Of a stretch of DNA of 64,000 nucleotides, positions 43,470 through 52,650 are shown piece after piece. The notes below the pieces were generated by a model. It was not told where the DNA came from. It did no database searches and saw only the letters and a list, made by a program, of their open reading frames with translations. Numbering within the stretch: position 1 is the stretch's first letter; every line of letters starts with the position of its first letter. The DNA is from Flavobacterium resistens. Lineage in GTDB: Bacteria > Bacteroidota > Bacteroidia > Flavobacteriales > Flavobacteriaceae. The stretch is taken from assembly GCF_900182645.1 (NCBI RefSeq), contig NZ_FXTA01000006.1, forward strand, positions 124,001-188,000. The letters run 5' to 3'. The translations under genes were made by a program, and so were the position numbers.

Positions 43470-44798
43470 ATGAAAAAGTTTTTCACTTTGGTTTTATGTG
43501 TTTTGGGAATTTCCCAAAGTGCATTTTCGCAGAAATACAGCAACGATAAATTTCCTGACGGAACCGAAATTACATCTTGGTTTAAAGATTATAAAAAGCT
43601 TCAATTAAAAGATTTAGGAAAAAAATATACCATAACTGATTTTGGGGTAAGTAAAGACAGCACAAAAGTTCAGACTGTTGCAATTCAGAAAGTGATTGAT
43701 AAAGCTGCAGCAAATGGTGGAGGAGTAATTGTAATTCCGAAAGGTGTTTTCCTGAGTGGTGCTTTATTTTTTAAGCCAAAAACAGCTTTGTATATAAGCG
43801 AAGGTGGAGTTTTAAAAGGTTCTGATGATATTGCAAATTATCCAATTATGCCATCAAGAATGGAAGGTCAGAACCTAGATTATTTCCCAGCTTTAGTAAA
43901 TGCTTATGGCGTTGATAATTTTTCGATTTCGGGAAAAGGAACAATCAACGGAAATGGAAGAAAATATTGGGATGCTTTCTGGGCGCGCCGAAAAGAAAAC
44001 CCGAAATGTACTAATCTTGAAGTTTCAAGACCGCGATTGGTTTTTGTATGGAATTCAAACAATGTGCAATTTCAGGACGTAATATTCATTAATTCAGGTT
44101 TTTGGACGAATCATTTTTACAAATGCAATAACATAAAAATACTGGATGCTTATATTTTTTCTCCGCATCAAAAAGGCGATGCTCCAAGTACAGATGCAAT
44201 TGATCTTGATATTTGTAGCAACGTTTTGATAAAAGGATCTAATATGTCTGTAAATGACGATGCCATTGCGCTAAAAGGAGGTAAAGGGCCTTATGCAGAC
44301 CAAGATAAAAACAATGGAGCAAACACCAATATTATTATTGAAGACTGTAAATTCGGATATTGTCATTCGGCGTTGACAAACGGAAGCGAGGCGATTCATA
44401 ACCGAAACATTATTATGCGTAATTGCGAAGTTGATGGACCGTCAATATTGCTGCATCTTAAAATGAGACCTGATACACCGCAGCTTTACGAATACATAAG
44501 ACTTGAAGACATTAAAGGGCAAACCAAAAACGGTCTGGCTATTTTAGCATGGAAACAGTTTTTTGATTTGAAAGGTCGTCCGGATGTTCCATTATCGTAT
44601 GGAGATAACGTTACTCTAAAAAATATTGATCTTAAATGCGAAATGTTTTATAAAGTAGAAAACGACCCAAATGTGCGTTTGTCAAATTTCACTTTCGAAA
44701 ACTTAAATATTGAATCTGCTAAAGCTGATATTGATAAAAGTTTGATAAAAGGAGTGTCTTTTAAAAATGTTTATGTGAATAAGAAGGTTTTGGAATAG
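43470..44798 (+). CDS. GH28 hydrolase, divergent active site
   Basis: A 442-residue GH28 beta-helix protein with a signal peptide ending near AFSQ. The start at ATG 43470 is preferred to an upstream TTG at 43434. Active-site segments differ from classical polygalacturonases: STDAIDLD, NDD at 262-264 instead of GDD, CHS with His299 instead of GHG, and HLK at 329-331 instead of RIK. The acids and His are kept, the glycines and the binding Arg are not. I infer a substrate other than plain galacturonan, such as rhamnogalacturonan or an unusual terminal uronic acid. Its neighbours are GH43 and GH115. Confidence 0.85.
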   Translation: MKKFFTLVLCVLGISQSAFSQKYSNDKFPDGTEITSWFKDYKKLQLKDLGKKYTITDFGVSKDSTKVQTVAIQKVIDKAAANGGGVIVIPKGVFLSGALFFKPKTALYISEGGVLKGSDDIANYPIMPSRMEGQNLDYFPALVNAYGVDNFSISGKGTINGNGRKYWDAFWARRKENPKCTNLEVSRPRLVFVWNSNNVQFQDVIFINSGFWTNHFYKCNNIKILDAYIFSPHQKGDAPSTDAIDLDICSNVLIKGSNMSVNDDAIALKGGKGPYADQDKNNGANTNIIIEDCKFGYCHSALTNGSEAIHNRNIIMRNCEVDGPSILLHLKMRPDTPQLYEYIRLEDIKGQTKNGLAILAWKQFFDLKGRPDVPLSYGDNVTLKNIDLKCEMFYKVENDPNVRLSNFTFENLNIESAKADIDKSLIKGVSFKNVYVNKKVLE

Positions 44799-44799
44799 G

Positions 44800-44839
44800 T
44801 TCAAAGTTTCAGAGTTGCAAAGGTTCAAAGGTTCAAAGG
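44800..44839. repeat. Array of five octamers after the GH28 stop codon
   Basis: Units TTCAAAGT, TTCAGAGT, TGCAAAGG, TTCAAAGG and TTCAAAGG follow each other with an exact 8-bp period, starting one base after the stop codon. They carry the same CAAAG core as the array at 1643. Confidence 0.75.
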
Positions 44840-44848
44840 TTTTTGTAG

Positions 44849-44868
44849 AGGCGCACAGCAGTGTGTCT
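44849..44868. repeat. GTAGAGACGCAC-type hairpin
   Basis: AGGCGCAC, loop AGCA, GTGTGTCT. All eight positions pair if two G-U pairs are allowed. It has the same stem design as 1684-1703 and 61959-61978 but no T-run, so it is unlikely to terminate strongly. Confidence 0.6.
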
Positions 44869-44888
44869 AACACAAAGTAACCATAAAG

Positions 44889-44994
44889 TTTGTCATTCCG
44901 AGGAACGAGGAATCTCCACAAGTAGCTCTACAAAGATTGTTGATTTAGATTGCGGAGTTTCTTGGGGAGATTCCTCGTTCCTCGGAATGACAAA
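44889..44994. repeat. Long palindromic element with 29-bp arms
   Basis: Arms at 44889-44917 and 44966-44994 are perfect inverted repeats (TTTGTCATTCCGAGGAACGA and its continuation through GGAATCTCC), separated by 48 bases containing CTCTACAAAGATTG. Similar elements lie at 49602 and 62003. No ORF inside is credible. The form is that of a miniature inverted-repeat element or mobile intergenic repeat. Confidence 0.8.
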
Positions 44995-45059
44995 ACTCCA
45001 TAAACCCGTTCAATCAGTAAAATCCGTGGCCCAAAAAACACCAATAATATAATCCGAAA

Positions 45060-47501
45060 ATGAAAAAAATACTGCTATTAATTTTCTCGATTTTATCCAT
45101 AAATGTTTTCTGTCAAAGCAAAAACACAAGTGATTTTGTAATCGCAGATTCAAATCACGCAGTAAACATTTTCATCGATAAAAATACAGATCCTTTAATT
45201 CTCTGGGCAGTAAATGAACTAGCAGATGATATTAGAGAATTAACCGGAAGACGACCAGAAATACTTCAGACAAATTCATTTTCTAAAAACGGAATTTATA
45301 TTGGAGAAGTTTCAGATAAACTTTTTAATTCGCTTAAAGATAAAAAAGAATTGTCTGGCCAATGGGAGAAATTTTTGATTCAAAAAGAAAATAATAATCT
45401 TGTAATCGCTGGCTCTGATGTTCGCGGAACCGTTTATGCGATTTTTGAAGTATCGGAACGTCTAGGAATTTCTCCATGGAAATGGTGGGGAGATGTTCAT
45501 CCAATAAAACAAGAAAAACTCGTTTTAAAACTTTCACAACAAAAAATAATTTCATCGCCTTCGGTACAATATCGAGGCATTTTTTTGAATGATGAAGATT
45601 GGGCATTACAACCTTGGGCAGCCAAAACTTTTGAACCAGAAACGGGAGATATTGGTCCAAAAACGTACGAAAAAATCTTTCAATTATTGTTACGTTTAAA
45701 AGCCAATACGATTTGGCCAGCGATGCATCCGTCAACAAAAGGATTTTTTACCATTGCAGGAAATAAGGAAATGGCGCAAAAATATCATATCGTAATTGGT
45801 TCATCGCATGCTGAACCCATGCTTCGAAATAATGTCGACGAATGGAAAACAAAAATCTACGGAGATTACAATTATTTTACGAATAAAACTCAGGTAGATA
45901 AATATTGGCAAGATCGATTAGATGAATTAAAATCGGCGCAAAATGAAACGATTATGACGCTTGGAATGCGAGGCGTTCATGACAGTAAAATGGAAGGTGC
46001 AAAGGATTTGAACGAATCGATTTCGATGGTGGAAAAAATTATTGTCAATCAGCGTGATATGCTTTCTAATACTTTCAAAAAGCCTTTAAAAGACATTCCG
46101 CAAGCTTTTGTTCCATATAAAGAAGTTTTAGAATTATACGATAACGGACTCAAAGTTCCGAGTGATATTACGTTAGTCTGGCCTGATGATAATTACGGCT
46201 ACATTCGCCGTTTGAGCAATGAAGAAGAGCAAAAAAGAGCAGGAGGAAGCGGTGTATATTATCACATCAGTTATTGGGGAAGACCGCACGATTATCTTTG
46301 GCTGAGTACGATGCAACCTGGTCTGATTTGGTACGAAATGAATAAAGCGTATGAAAACGGTGCAAAAAAAATGTGGATTGTAAATGTTGGAGATATAAAG
46401 CCTGCCGAATATGACACGGAACTTTTCCTAGATATGGCTTGGAACATCAATTCTATTAAATCGGACGGACTTAATCAATATTTGAAGAATTGGGCTTCAA
46501 GAGAATTTTCGCCTAAAATCAGTTTTGAAGTAAGCACTATTTTTGAGGAATATTATCGTTTGGCTTTTCTTAGAAAACCAGAATATATGGGCTGGAGCCA
46601 AACCGAACCGACAACACAAGTAAAATTATCCGATTTTTCAGAAAAGGAAATTTGGAACAGAATAAAAGCTTATGATAAACTTATTGAAAAAGTAGACAGT
46701 CTTTCTGAATTTATTCCGCAAGAGCGAAAAAATGCTTGGTTTCAATTGGCTGTTTATCCTGTAAAAGGAGCCGCTTACATGAATCATAAGTTCTTATATT
46801 GGAATTTGGCAGCAATTGCTTCAGATGAAAAGGAAAAGGCAAAATACGAACTTTTAGCTTCAGAATCTTTCCATAAAATTGAAGCACTTACAGATTTTTA
46901 CAATACTAAATTAAGTGACGGAAAATGGAATAAAATGATGTCGATGCATCCTAGAAATCTTCCTGTTTTTGATTCGGTTAAAAAGCCTGAATCAATTGTA
47001 AAAGTGCAAAAGGAAAAAGGAAATAGAATTGCGATTCAGGCCAATAATTTTGTTTCTCAAAAGAGTTTTAAAAATTACAATTGGAAAACAATCAACGGAT
47101 TAGGATATAGTAATAACGCTATAACTTTATTTCCCTTGAAACAACAGTATTTCAAAACAGAAAAACCTTTTGTAATTTATGAATTTGAAATTAAGACTGC
47201 TGGAGAATATGAAATAGAAGTTCGTTTGCTGCCAACACACGCTAACAATTTTGATCATGAAATTGGTGTTCAATTGGATAAAAATGTCTTACAAAATTTT
47301 AAAACAAATACGAGAGACAGAGATAAAATCTGGAAAGAAAATGTTTTACGAAACAGCGCCATTGTAAAAATTCCTGCATCGAATTTAGAGAAGGGAAAAC
47401 ACACAATCAAAGTTGAGGTGAATCAGACAGGCATTGTGCTAGATCAATTGGTAGTTTATCCGTCAAGCGAAGGAAGTTCCTACGAAATACCATTAAAATA
47501 A
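45060..47501 (+). CDS. GH115 alpha-glucuronidase-type hydrolase
   Basis: An 813-residue secreted GH115 protein with a signal peptide ending near NVFC. Conserved blocks: LWAVNELADDIRELTGRRP, GSDVRGTVYAIFEVSERLG, PWKWWGDVHP, SVQYRGIFLNDEDWALQPW, RLKANTIWPAMHPS and LVWPDDNYGYIRRLSN. Known GH115 enzymes remove glucuronic or 4-O-methyl-glucuronic acid from glucuronoxylan, and some act on arabinogalactan. No xylanase is present here, so a glucuronic acid decoration of pectin-linked galactan is the more consistent inference. It follows the GH28 gene after the repeat cluster and is the last enzyme of the rightward run. Confidence 0.88.
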   Translation: MKKILLLIFSILSINVFCQSKNTSDFVIADSNHAVNIFIDKNTDPLILWAVNELADDIRELTGRRPEILQTNSFSKNGIYIGEVSDKLFNSLKDKKELSGQWEKFLIQKENNNLVIAGSDVRGTVYAIFEVSERLGISPWKWWGDVHPIKQEKLVLKLSQQKIISSPSVQYRGIFLNDEDWALQPWAAKTFEPETGDIGPKTYEKIFQLLLRLKANTIWPAMHPSTKGFFTIAGNKEMAQKYHIVIGSSHAEPMLRNNVDEWKTKIYGDYNYFTNKTQVDKYWQDRLDELKSAQNETIMTLGMRGVHDSKMEGAKDLNESISMVEKIIVNQRDMLSNTFKKPLKDIPQAFVPYKEVLELYDNGLKVPSDITLVWPDDNYGYIRRLSNEEEQKRAGGSGVYYHISYWGRPHDYLWLSTMQPGLIWYEMNKAYENGAKKMWIVNVGDIKPAEYDTELFLDMAWNINSIKSDGLNQYLKNWASREFSPKISFEVSTIFEEYYRLAFLRKPEYMGWSQTEPTTQVKLSDFSEKEIWNRIKAYDKLIEKVDSLSEFIPQERKNAWFQLAVYPVKGAAYMNHKFLYWNLAAIASDEKEKAKYELLASESFHKIEALTDFYNTKLSDGKWNKMMSMHPRNLPVFDSVKKPESIVKVQKEKGNRIAIQANNFVSQKSFKNYNWKTINGLGYSNNAITLFPLKQQYFKTEKPFVIYEFEIKTAGEYEIEVRLLPTHANNFDHEIGVQLDKNVLQNFKTNTRDRDKIWKENVLRNSAIVKIPASNLEKGKHTIKVEVNQTGIVLDQLVVYPSSEGSSYEIPLK

Positions 47502-47692
47502 GCATTAAATGATGATTATGAAGCAGTAAGAGTTGACAAAAGGAGAAAAAAAATAAAAAAAATAATTTTTTAAATTTTTGTAATCTGTTGATATAGAGAT
47601 TTAAAGAAAACAGGTTAAATAATTATTAACTCAAATAGCCAAAACAGTTATAATTTTAACATTAAACGTGCGTTATAGTTCCAGCAAACTTT

Positions 47693-47700
47693 TATTTTTG
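47693..47700 (+). promoter_or_regulatory. Candidate -7 element of the histone-like gene
   Basis: TATTTTTG fits TAnnTTTG perfectly and lies 25 bases before the ATG at 47725. I find no clear TTTG at the expected -33 position. The preceding gap from 47502 is A+T-rich and otherwise featureless. Confidence 0.5.
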
Positions 47701-47724
47701 CGCCTTAATTTAACAAGTATAAGC

Positions 47725-47901
47725 ATGAAAGATCTATTAGTAAAAATCAACGCCGAAATTGACACATTTAAAGCAGAAGCTGAATCTTTAACTGAAAAAG
47801 GTATTAAAGCTGCTGGACCAAGAGCTAGAAAAGCTACTTTAGAAATTGAAAAACTTTTGAAAGAGTTCAGAAAAGTTTCTATCGAAGAATCAAAAAAATA
47901 A
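47725..47901 (+). CDS. Histone H1-like protein, Hc1 family
   Basis: A 58-residue basic, helical protein (MKDLLVKINAEIDTFKAEAE through KAAGPRARKATLEIEKLLKE) matching the small histone-H1-like proteins common in Bacteroidota, presumed to bind DNA in the nucleoid. An upstream in-frame start at 47668 would add a non-conserved extension, so the ATG at 47725 is chosen, supported by a -7 element 25 bases upstream. It has its own promoter and terminator and is unrelated to pectin use. It interrupts two enzyme clusters. Confidence 0.85.
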   Translation: MKDLLVKINAEIDTFKAEAESLTEKGIKAAGPRARKATLEIEKLLKEFRKVSIEESKK

Positions 47902-47921
47902 TACACTTCGTATTTCAAAAC

Positions 47922-47957
47922 AAAAACCTCGTTTAAGTAATTTAAACGAGGTTTTTT
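47922..47957 (+). terminator. Terminator of the histone-like gene
   Basis: Stem AAAAACCTCGTTTAA with TTAAACGAGGTTTTT, strictly 15 bp around a 5-base loop. A-rich on one side and T-rich on the other, so it could also work for leftward transcripts from 48027. Confidence 0.88.
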
Positions 47958-48026
47958 AATTTTAGTCGAAAGTCGAAAGTCAAAAGTCAAAAACGAAATT
48001 TACAATTCACCATTATCAATTATCAA

Positions 48027-49535
48027 TTATTTCGAAATCTCAATATAGTCTTTCAGATTACAGTCTTTCAATTTTTTAAGGCTTTCTGCAACTGAGAGTG
48101 CATTAAATGCTGCGCCTTCAGCTCCTGTATGCGTATGATCTTTTGGGAAAAAAGCTTTTACTTTTTCTTTTCCTAATGCTTCATATTTTAAAGCCACAAT
48201 ATCATTTAAATCGATAAAAGGAACATTTTCTTTATCTGCAGCTATTTTTGACCAATTTACATACGTATCCGTTCTGCGTTCTGCTTTTTCATTTGGCCAT
48301 TCGTTTCTTGGCGTCAAGCTTATAACTATCGGAATAGCGCCTTTTTCTTTGGCTTCTCTGATGAATTTCTCCATATACCACCCAAAAGTATGTACGATTT
48401 CTTTTGAGCCGTTTGGACGCGTTACTTCTTGCGTTTCGTCTCCATTTCCTTTCAATGAACCTCTGAATTTTTCTTTGTCAATATCGCCCGCATCATTATG
48501 TCCAAACTGGATAATTACAAAATTCCCTGGTTGTAATTGATTTTTTACTTCGTCCCAAAGGCCTTCGTAGACAAAAGTTCTGGTGCTTCTTCCACCTCTG
48601 GCTTTATTGATTACTTCAACTCTCGTTGTGTCACAATATTGAGGGAATGGAACTCCCCAGCCAACTGCATCAGGATTATTGTTGTTATTGGCCATTGTTG
48701 AATCGCCTATTAAAAATAATTTTTTCTTTGGCGGAAGCACAATTTTTGGATTTGGCAAAATGTAGTTTTTTAAAGAATTTTTGCTCGCCTTCAATTCATT
48801 GATAATAACAGAAGCAGAAAGCACTGCGCCTTTAGCTGAGGTATGTGTATGATCTTTTTTATAGAAATAAGTTCCGGTTACTTTTGCTTCGCCGAATTTC
48901 TCCATTTCCACAGCCATTTTTTCATTCAAATTGATGAAAGTAACTTTTTCTTTTTCAGCAATTTGTTTCGCCCATAAACCGTAAGATTTGTCGTTTCTCG
49001 GAACTTTTCCTTCCTTCCAATCATTCCTTGGAATTGGTGAACAAATAATCGGAATTGCTCCTTTTGATTTTGCTTCGCGAACTACTTTCTGAATATACCA
49101 GCCGTAGCTATGAACCGTTTCGTGTTTTTTGGTAATTAAATTGTCAATTTCCTGTGATTCATTTCCAATTCCTTTAAAAGTACCACGCGCACGAATAGTG
49201 TCGTTAATTGGTCCGTCGTCATTGTGTCCAAACTGAATCAACACATAATCACCTTTTTTAAGTTTGTTCAAAACTTCAATCCATAAACCTTTGTCCTGAA
49301 AAGTTCTGCTGCTGGTGCCGCCCAAAGCATGATTTTCGATATTGACTTTTGTAGTATCTAAAAACTGACCAATATAATCTCCCCAGCCCCAAAGCCCACC
49401 TGCGCCGTCGCCTTTGCCGTTTTTTACGGTTGAATCACCAACCATGTAAACGGTTGGTTTATTGTTTTTGGTGGATGTAAAATTGAAAAATAAAACTGCT
49501 AAAAGTAAAGCAGAGAGTATTTTAATTGATTTCAT
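48027..49535 (-). CDS. Double-domain rhamnogalacturonan acetylesterase (two CE12-type SGNH units)
   Basis: A 502-residue secreted protein with two complete SGNH esterase domains in tandem. Domain 1 (about 25-255) has VGDSTVK, GGTSSRTF, QFGHNDDG and KDHTHTS. Domain 2 (about 270-500) has IGDSTMANN, GGRSTRTF, QFGHNDAG and KDHTHTG. Both keep the catalytic Ser, Gly, Asn and Asp-His residues, so both should be active. CE12 enzymes deacetylate RG-I. Intragenic duplication is evident from the parallel order of motifs. It is the last gene of a leftward run with GH2 and another SGNH esterase. Confidence 0.9.
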   Translation of the reverse strand: MKSIKILSALLLAVLFFNFTSTKNNKPTVYMVGDSTVKNGKGDGAGGLWGWGDYIGQFLDTTKVNIENHALGGTSSRTFQDKGLWIEVLNKLKKGDYVLIQFGHNDDGPINDTIRARGTFKGIGNESQEIDNLITKKHETVHSYGWYIQKVVREAKSKGAIPIICSPIPRNDWKEGKVPRNDKSYGLWAKQIAEKEKVTFINLNEKMAVEMEKFGEAKVTGTYFYKKDHTHTSAKGAVLSASVIINELKASKNSLKNYILPNPKIVLPPKKKLFLIGDSTMANNNNNPDAVGWGVPFPQYCDTTRVEVINKARGGRSTRTFVYEGLWDEVKNQLQPGNFVIIQFGHNDAGDIDKEKFRGSLKGNGDETQEVTRPNGSKEIVHTFGWYMEKFIREAKEKGAIPIVISLTPRNEWPNEKAERRTDTYVNWSKIAADKENVPFIDLNDIVALKYEALGKEKVKAFFPKDHTHTGAEGAAFNALSVAESLKKLKDCNLKDYIEISK

Positions 49536-49601
49536 AATTTGTGAAATGTAAAATGTGAAATGTCAAACGAGGTTTTTCTTAAAGTTTTTTTCGTCTAGTT
49601 T

Positions 49602-49699
49602 GTCATTTCGACGAAGGAGAAATCACACACGCAACTAGACAAAGATTGACGATTTTGATTGTAGAGCTTCTAGTGTGATTTCTCCTTCGTCGAAATGAC
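49602..49699. repeat. Long palindromic element with 27-bp arms
   Basis: Perfect arms at 49602-49628 and 49673-49699 (GTCATTTCGACGAAGGAGAA through ATCACAC and its complement). The 44-base centre contains CTAGACAAAGATTG, like the centre of the element at 44889. It occupies the gap between two leftward genes. Confidence 0.8.
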
Positions 49700-49764
49700 A
49701 ACTTTGTGTTTTAGGCAAAGATTAAAACATGAAACTTGAAACAAAGAAAACTTGAAACAAAAAT

Positions 49765-52629
49765 TTAATTTCTAAAATCAAACCACAAATTCATCTTAAT
49801 TCCGTCGTCACCGCTTTTAATTCTGATGTTTGTTGGCTGGCTTTGTGGTCCTTGTTGTTCTAAAGGTTTGAAATCTCTCATCGCTGGAATTTCATACATA
49901 AACGAAATATCGCCTTCTGGAAATGCTGGTTGTGGATTACTTCCAGGGAAACCATTTTTAGGTAAATCAGGTGTAAACAATCTTAAGAATAAATTATCAG
50001 ATTCACTGAAAACTTTAAACGATGAAGCGCCTGCTTTCAAATTTGCTCCTAATAAATTCGCATGATAACCTTTAAATTCTGGATAAACTAAGTTTTCAAA
50101 ACTTTCTCCCGTAATTGTATTGTTATAATCTTTCTCCCAAATTCCATAAGTTGTTCCTTTAATTCTGTTTTTCCAAACGTGGTAAGGACCTCTTCCAAAC
50201 CATTTGATTCCAGTCACTTCTTTTTCAGGAAAACTGAAAGTAATTCCGAAAGAGTTGATTTTATCTTCAAAGAAAGCGCCGTCAAAACCATCAAAACCGC
50301 TTGGTGCTTTTTCGTTTTTAAGAACCACCATTTCCATTTTAAATCTTCCGTCTGGTTCCATAGTCCATTTGATAGAAGAAATCCCACCAACGTATGAAAC
50401 CGTACAAACTGCCTTATCGCCTTCCTGGGAAACCTGAATATCTTTTAATTTCGCTTTCATTCCAATTGGGCGCGGGCCATTTGTTAATGGAATTGTTGAA
50501 GTTGCATTTTTAACCGATGTAATTTCTCCATTTTCCGAATTCAAAACAACTGTAACATCGCCACCTTTTAAAGTAACATCACTTGCTGTTTTTATTACAG
50601 ATGTTTTTGCTTTTGTATTTTGAACCGCTAAAAATTTATTAGCATAAAATAAAGCTTTGTGAATAGGCCAAGTCCAAGTATAAATTTCTTTTCCAAATTG
50701 ATCATAAGCCGAAATCGATAAAACATCACCTTCAGCAAAATTACTCGGAACAGCAAACTGAATTTTGCGTGTTTCTCCCGGATCAATACTCGGAATCTTG
50801 ATTTTTCCTCCGCTTATTTCTTTGGCAGTTCCAGTCGTATAAAGCACATTTTTATCGGATTGTAATACTTTGAATTCCATTTTGCAGGTATTCAAATTAC
50901 TGAAAAGATAGTCGTTTTTGATTAAGAACGAACCATCAAAACCTTCAGTGACTTGTTTTGGCTGAAACTGAATTGGCGCCCAAACTTCTTTTACCGTATA
51001 ATAACTTCCTTCTCTTTCACGATGTGGACCTAAAATTCCGTCTGCAGCTAAAGAACCTTTTGAATCAAATTTCGCATCACCTTTCCAATCAGAGCGAAAA
51101 ACGGCTTCATCCAACATCGCCCACATAAATCCTCCTGCAAAAAGCGGACTTTCTTTGTAACGGTTCCAGAAATCTTCCAGCGCTGCGCCATGTCCGTTAT
51201 CATATGTTCCGTGCATAAATTCGGTTGGGAAAAATACATTTTCGCCAGCATTAAAACGATGCATTCCCGTTAAGTAAGTCGGGTAGTGGTGTGTGTCCCA
51301 GCCATTAAAATCGGCCCAAGGATGAATCACAATTCTTTTTTGAGGATCAAGATCTGCAAAGACTTTATCAGTATCATAATTCCATCCGCCTTCGTTTCCG
51401 TTATCCCAAATAATTACTGAAGCATGGTTGACATCGCGAGTAATCATTTCTGTCGCTAATTTTTTCCCAGTTTCAGTATCATAAGAATTTTGCCATCCTG
51501 CTAATTCGTTCAAAACAAAAAGACCAAGCGAATCACAAACCTCTAAAAAGTGCGTGTCCGGTGGATAATGCCCACGAACGGCATTCATATTCATGTCTTT
51601 GATTAATTTTCCGTCCAGTTCGCTGATGCGTTTGCTGGTGCTTCTTCCGCCTTCTGGCCAAAACGAGTGACGGTTAATTCCTTTCATAATGATTTTGGTA
51701 CCATTAAGATAAATTCCGTCTTGTTTTTTAAACTCTAAAGTTCTGAAACCGATTCGTTTGTCATATTGATGAACTGCAGTTCCGTTTTGTTTTAAAACCA
51801 ATTGTAATTCATATAAATTTGGATTTTCAGGATTCCAAGGCTTTATGTTTTTCCATTGTGCAGCAATAGTTTCTTTTGTAGATTTCGCTTTAAGCGGAAA
51901 AGTAAAAGTCTGGAAACTTTCTCCGTTTAAACCTTTTAAAGTCGCTTCTAAAGTGGCGTTTTTAGAAACATTTTTAAGATTGACATCAACTGTAATTGAA
52001 CCATCCATTTTCGGATTTACAGCAATATTTTCAATATGTGTTTTTGGTGAAACTTCTAACCAAACCGGACGATAGATTCCGCCAAACAACCACCAATCCG
52101 CTCTTCTTTCTGCCGCATTTACGGATTTATTTGCTGATTGTTTCCAAACATGAACTTCTAAAGTATTTTTTGAACCGTATTTTAAAAGAGATGAAATATC
52201 ATATTTAAACTCATAAAAACCACCTTGATGAATCGCTCCGGCCAGTTTTCCGTTTACTTTTACTTCAGTATCCGTCATTGCACCGCCAAAAGCGATTAAA
52301 ACATCTTTGCCTTTATAATCTGCTGGAACTTCAAATTCATATTTGTATAAACCTTCTTCTTTGCTTGGCTCTTTTTGGTTCAATTCTTTGTACCAACGTC
52401 CGTATGTATATTCGCCAAAACCTTCCAATTCCCATTGTGACGGAACATTTATTTTTGACCATGTTTTGCTGTTGTTTCCATCGGTACAATAAAAATCCCA
52501 TTGCACAGGATGTTCAAAATCTTTTCCTGAAAGATACACTTTATCGGTTTGTTGAGCATTGCTATTTTGGGTCAGAAAAAGCGAAAATGCAAGAATGGAG
52601 AGATTTTGGATAGTGTTTTTTAGTAGCAT
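49765..52629 (-). CDS. GH2 beta-galactosidase (LacZ-type domain order)
   Basis: A 954-residue secreted GH2 enzyme, signal peptide ending near SNAQ. The N-terminal part has WELEGFGEYTYGRWYKEL, the barrel has the acid/base Glu near 412 in WDNGNEGGWN and the nucleophile Glu near 470 in PTEFMHG, and a C-terminal LacZ domain-4-like beta-sandwich (WFGRGPYHVWKNRIKG) follows. That last motif supports beta-galactosidase rather than beta-glucuronidase. The likely role is trimming galactan side chains of RG-I. It is 21 bases downstream of the SGNH esterase gene at 52651. Confidence 0.9.
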   Translation of the reverse strand: MLLKNTIQNLSILAFSLFLTQNSNAQQTDKVYLSGKDFEHPVQWDFYCTDGNNSKTWSKINVPSQWELEGFGEYTYGRWYKELNQKEPSKEEGLYKYEFEVPADYKGKDVLIAFGGAMTDTEVKVNGKLAGAIHQGGFYEFKYDISSLLKYGSKNTLEVHVWKQSANKSVNAAERRADWWLFGGIYRPVWLEVSPKTHIENIAVNPKMDGSITVDVNLKNVSKNATLEATLKGLNGESFQTFTFPLKAKSTKETIAAQWKNIKPWNPENPNLYELQLVLKQNGTAVHQYDKRIGFRTLEFKKQDGIYLNGTKIIMKGINRHSFWPEGGRSTSKRISELDGKLIKDMNMNAVRGHYPPDTHFLEVCDSLGLFVLNELAGWQNSYDTETGKKLATEMITRDVNHASVIIWDNGNEGGWNYDTDKVFADLDPQKRIVIHPWADFNGWDTHHYPTYLTGMHRFNAGENVFFPTEFMHGTYDNGHGAALEDFWNRYKESPLFAGGFMWAMLDEAVFRSDWKGDAKFDSKGSLAADGILGPHREREGSYYTVKEVWAPIQFQPKQVTEGFDGSFLIKNDYLFSNLNTCKMEFKVLQSDKNVLYTTGTAKEISGGKIKIPSIDPGETRKIQFAVPSNFAEGDVLSISAYDQFGKEIYTWTWPIHKALFYANKFLAVQNTKAKTSVIKTASDVTLKGGDVTVVLNSENGEITSVKNATSTIPLTNGPRPIGMKAKLKDIQVSQEGDKAVCTVSYVGGISSIKWTMEPDGRFKMEMVVLKNEKAPSGFDGFDGAFFEDKINSFGITFSFPEKEVTGIKWFGRGPYHVWKNRIKGTTYGIWEKDYNNTITGESFENLVYPEFKGYHANLLGANLKAGASSFKVFSESDNLFLRLFTPDLPKNGFPGSNPQPAFPEGDISFMYEIPAMRDFKPLEQQGPQSQPTNIRIKSGDDGIKMNLWFDFRN

Positions 52630-52650
52630 AGTAAAGTGATTCTTTGATGG

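Noticed and set aside
44861..45052. 63-residue open frame containing CHSEERGISTSS
   Set aside because: It is the translation of the palindromic repeat at 44889-44994, a familiar source of false protein calls.
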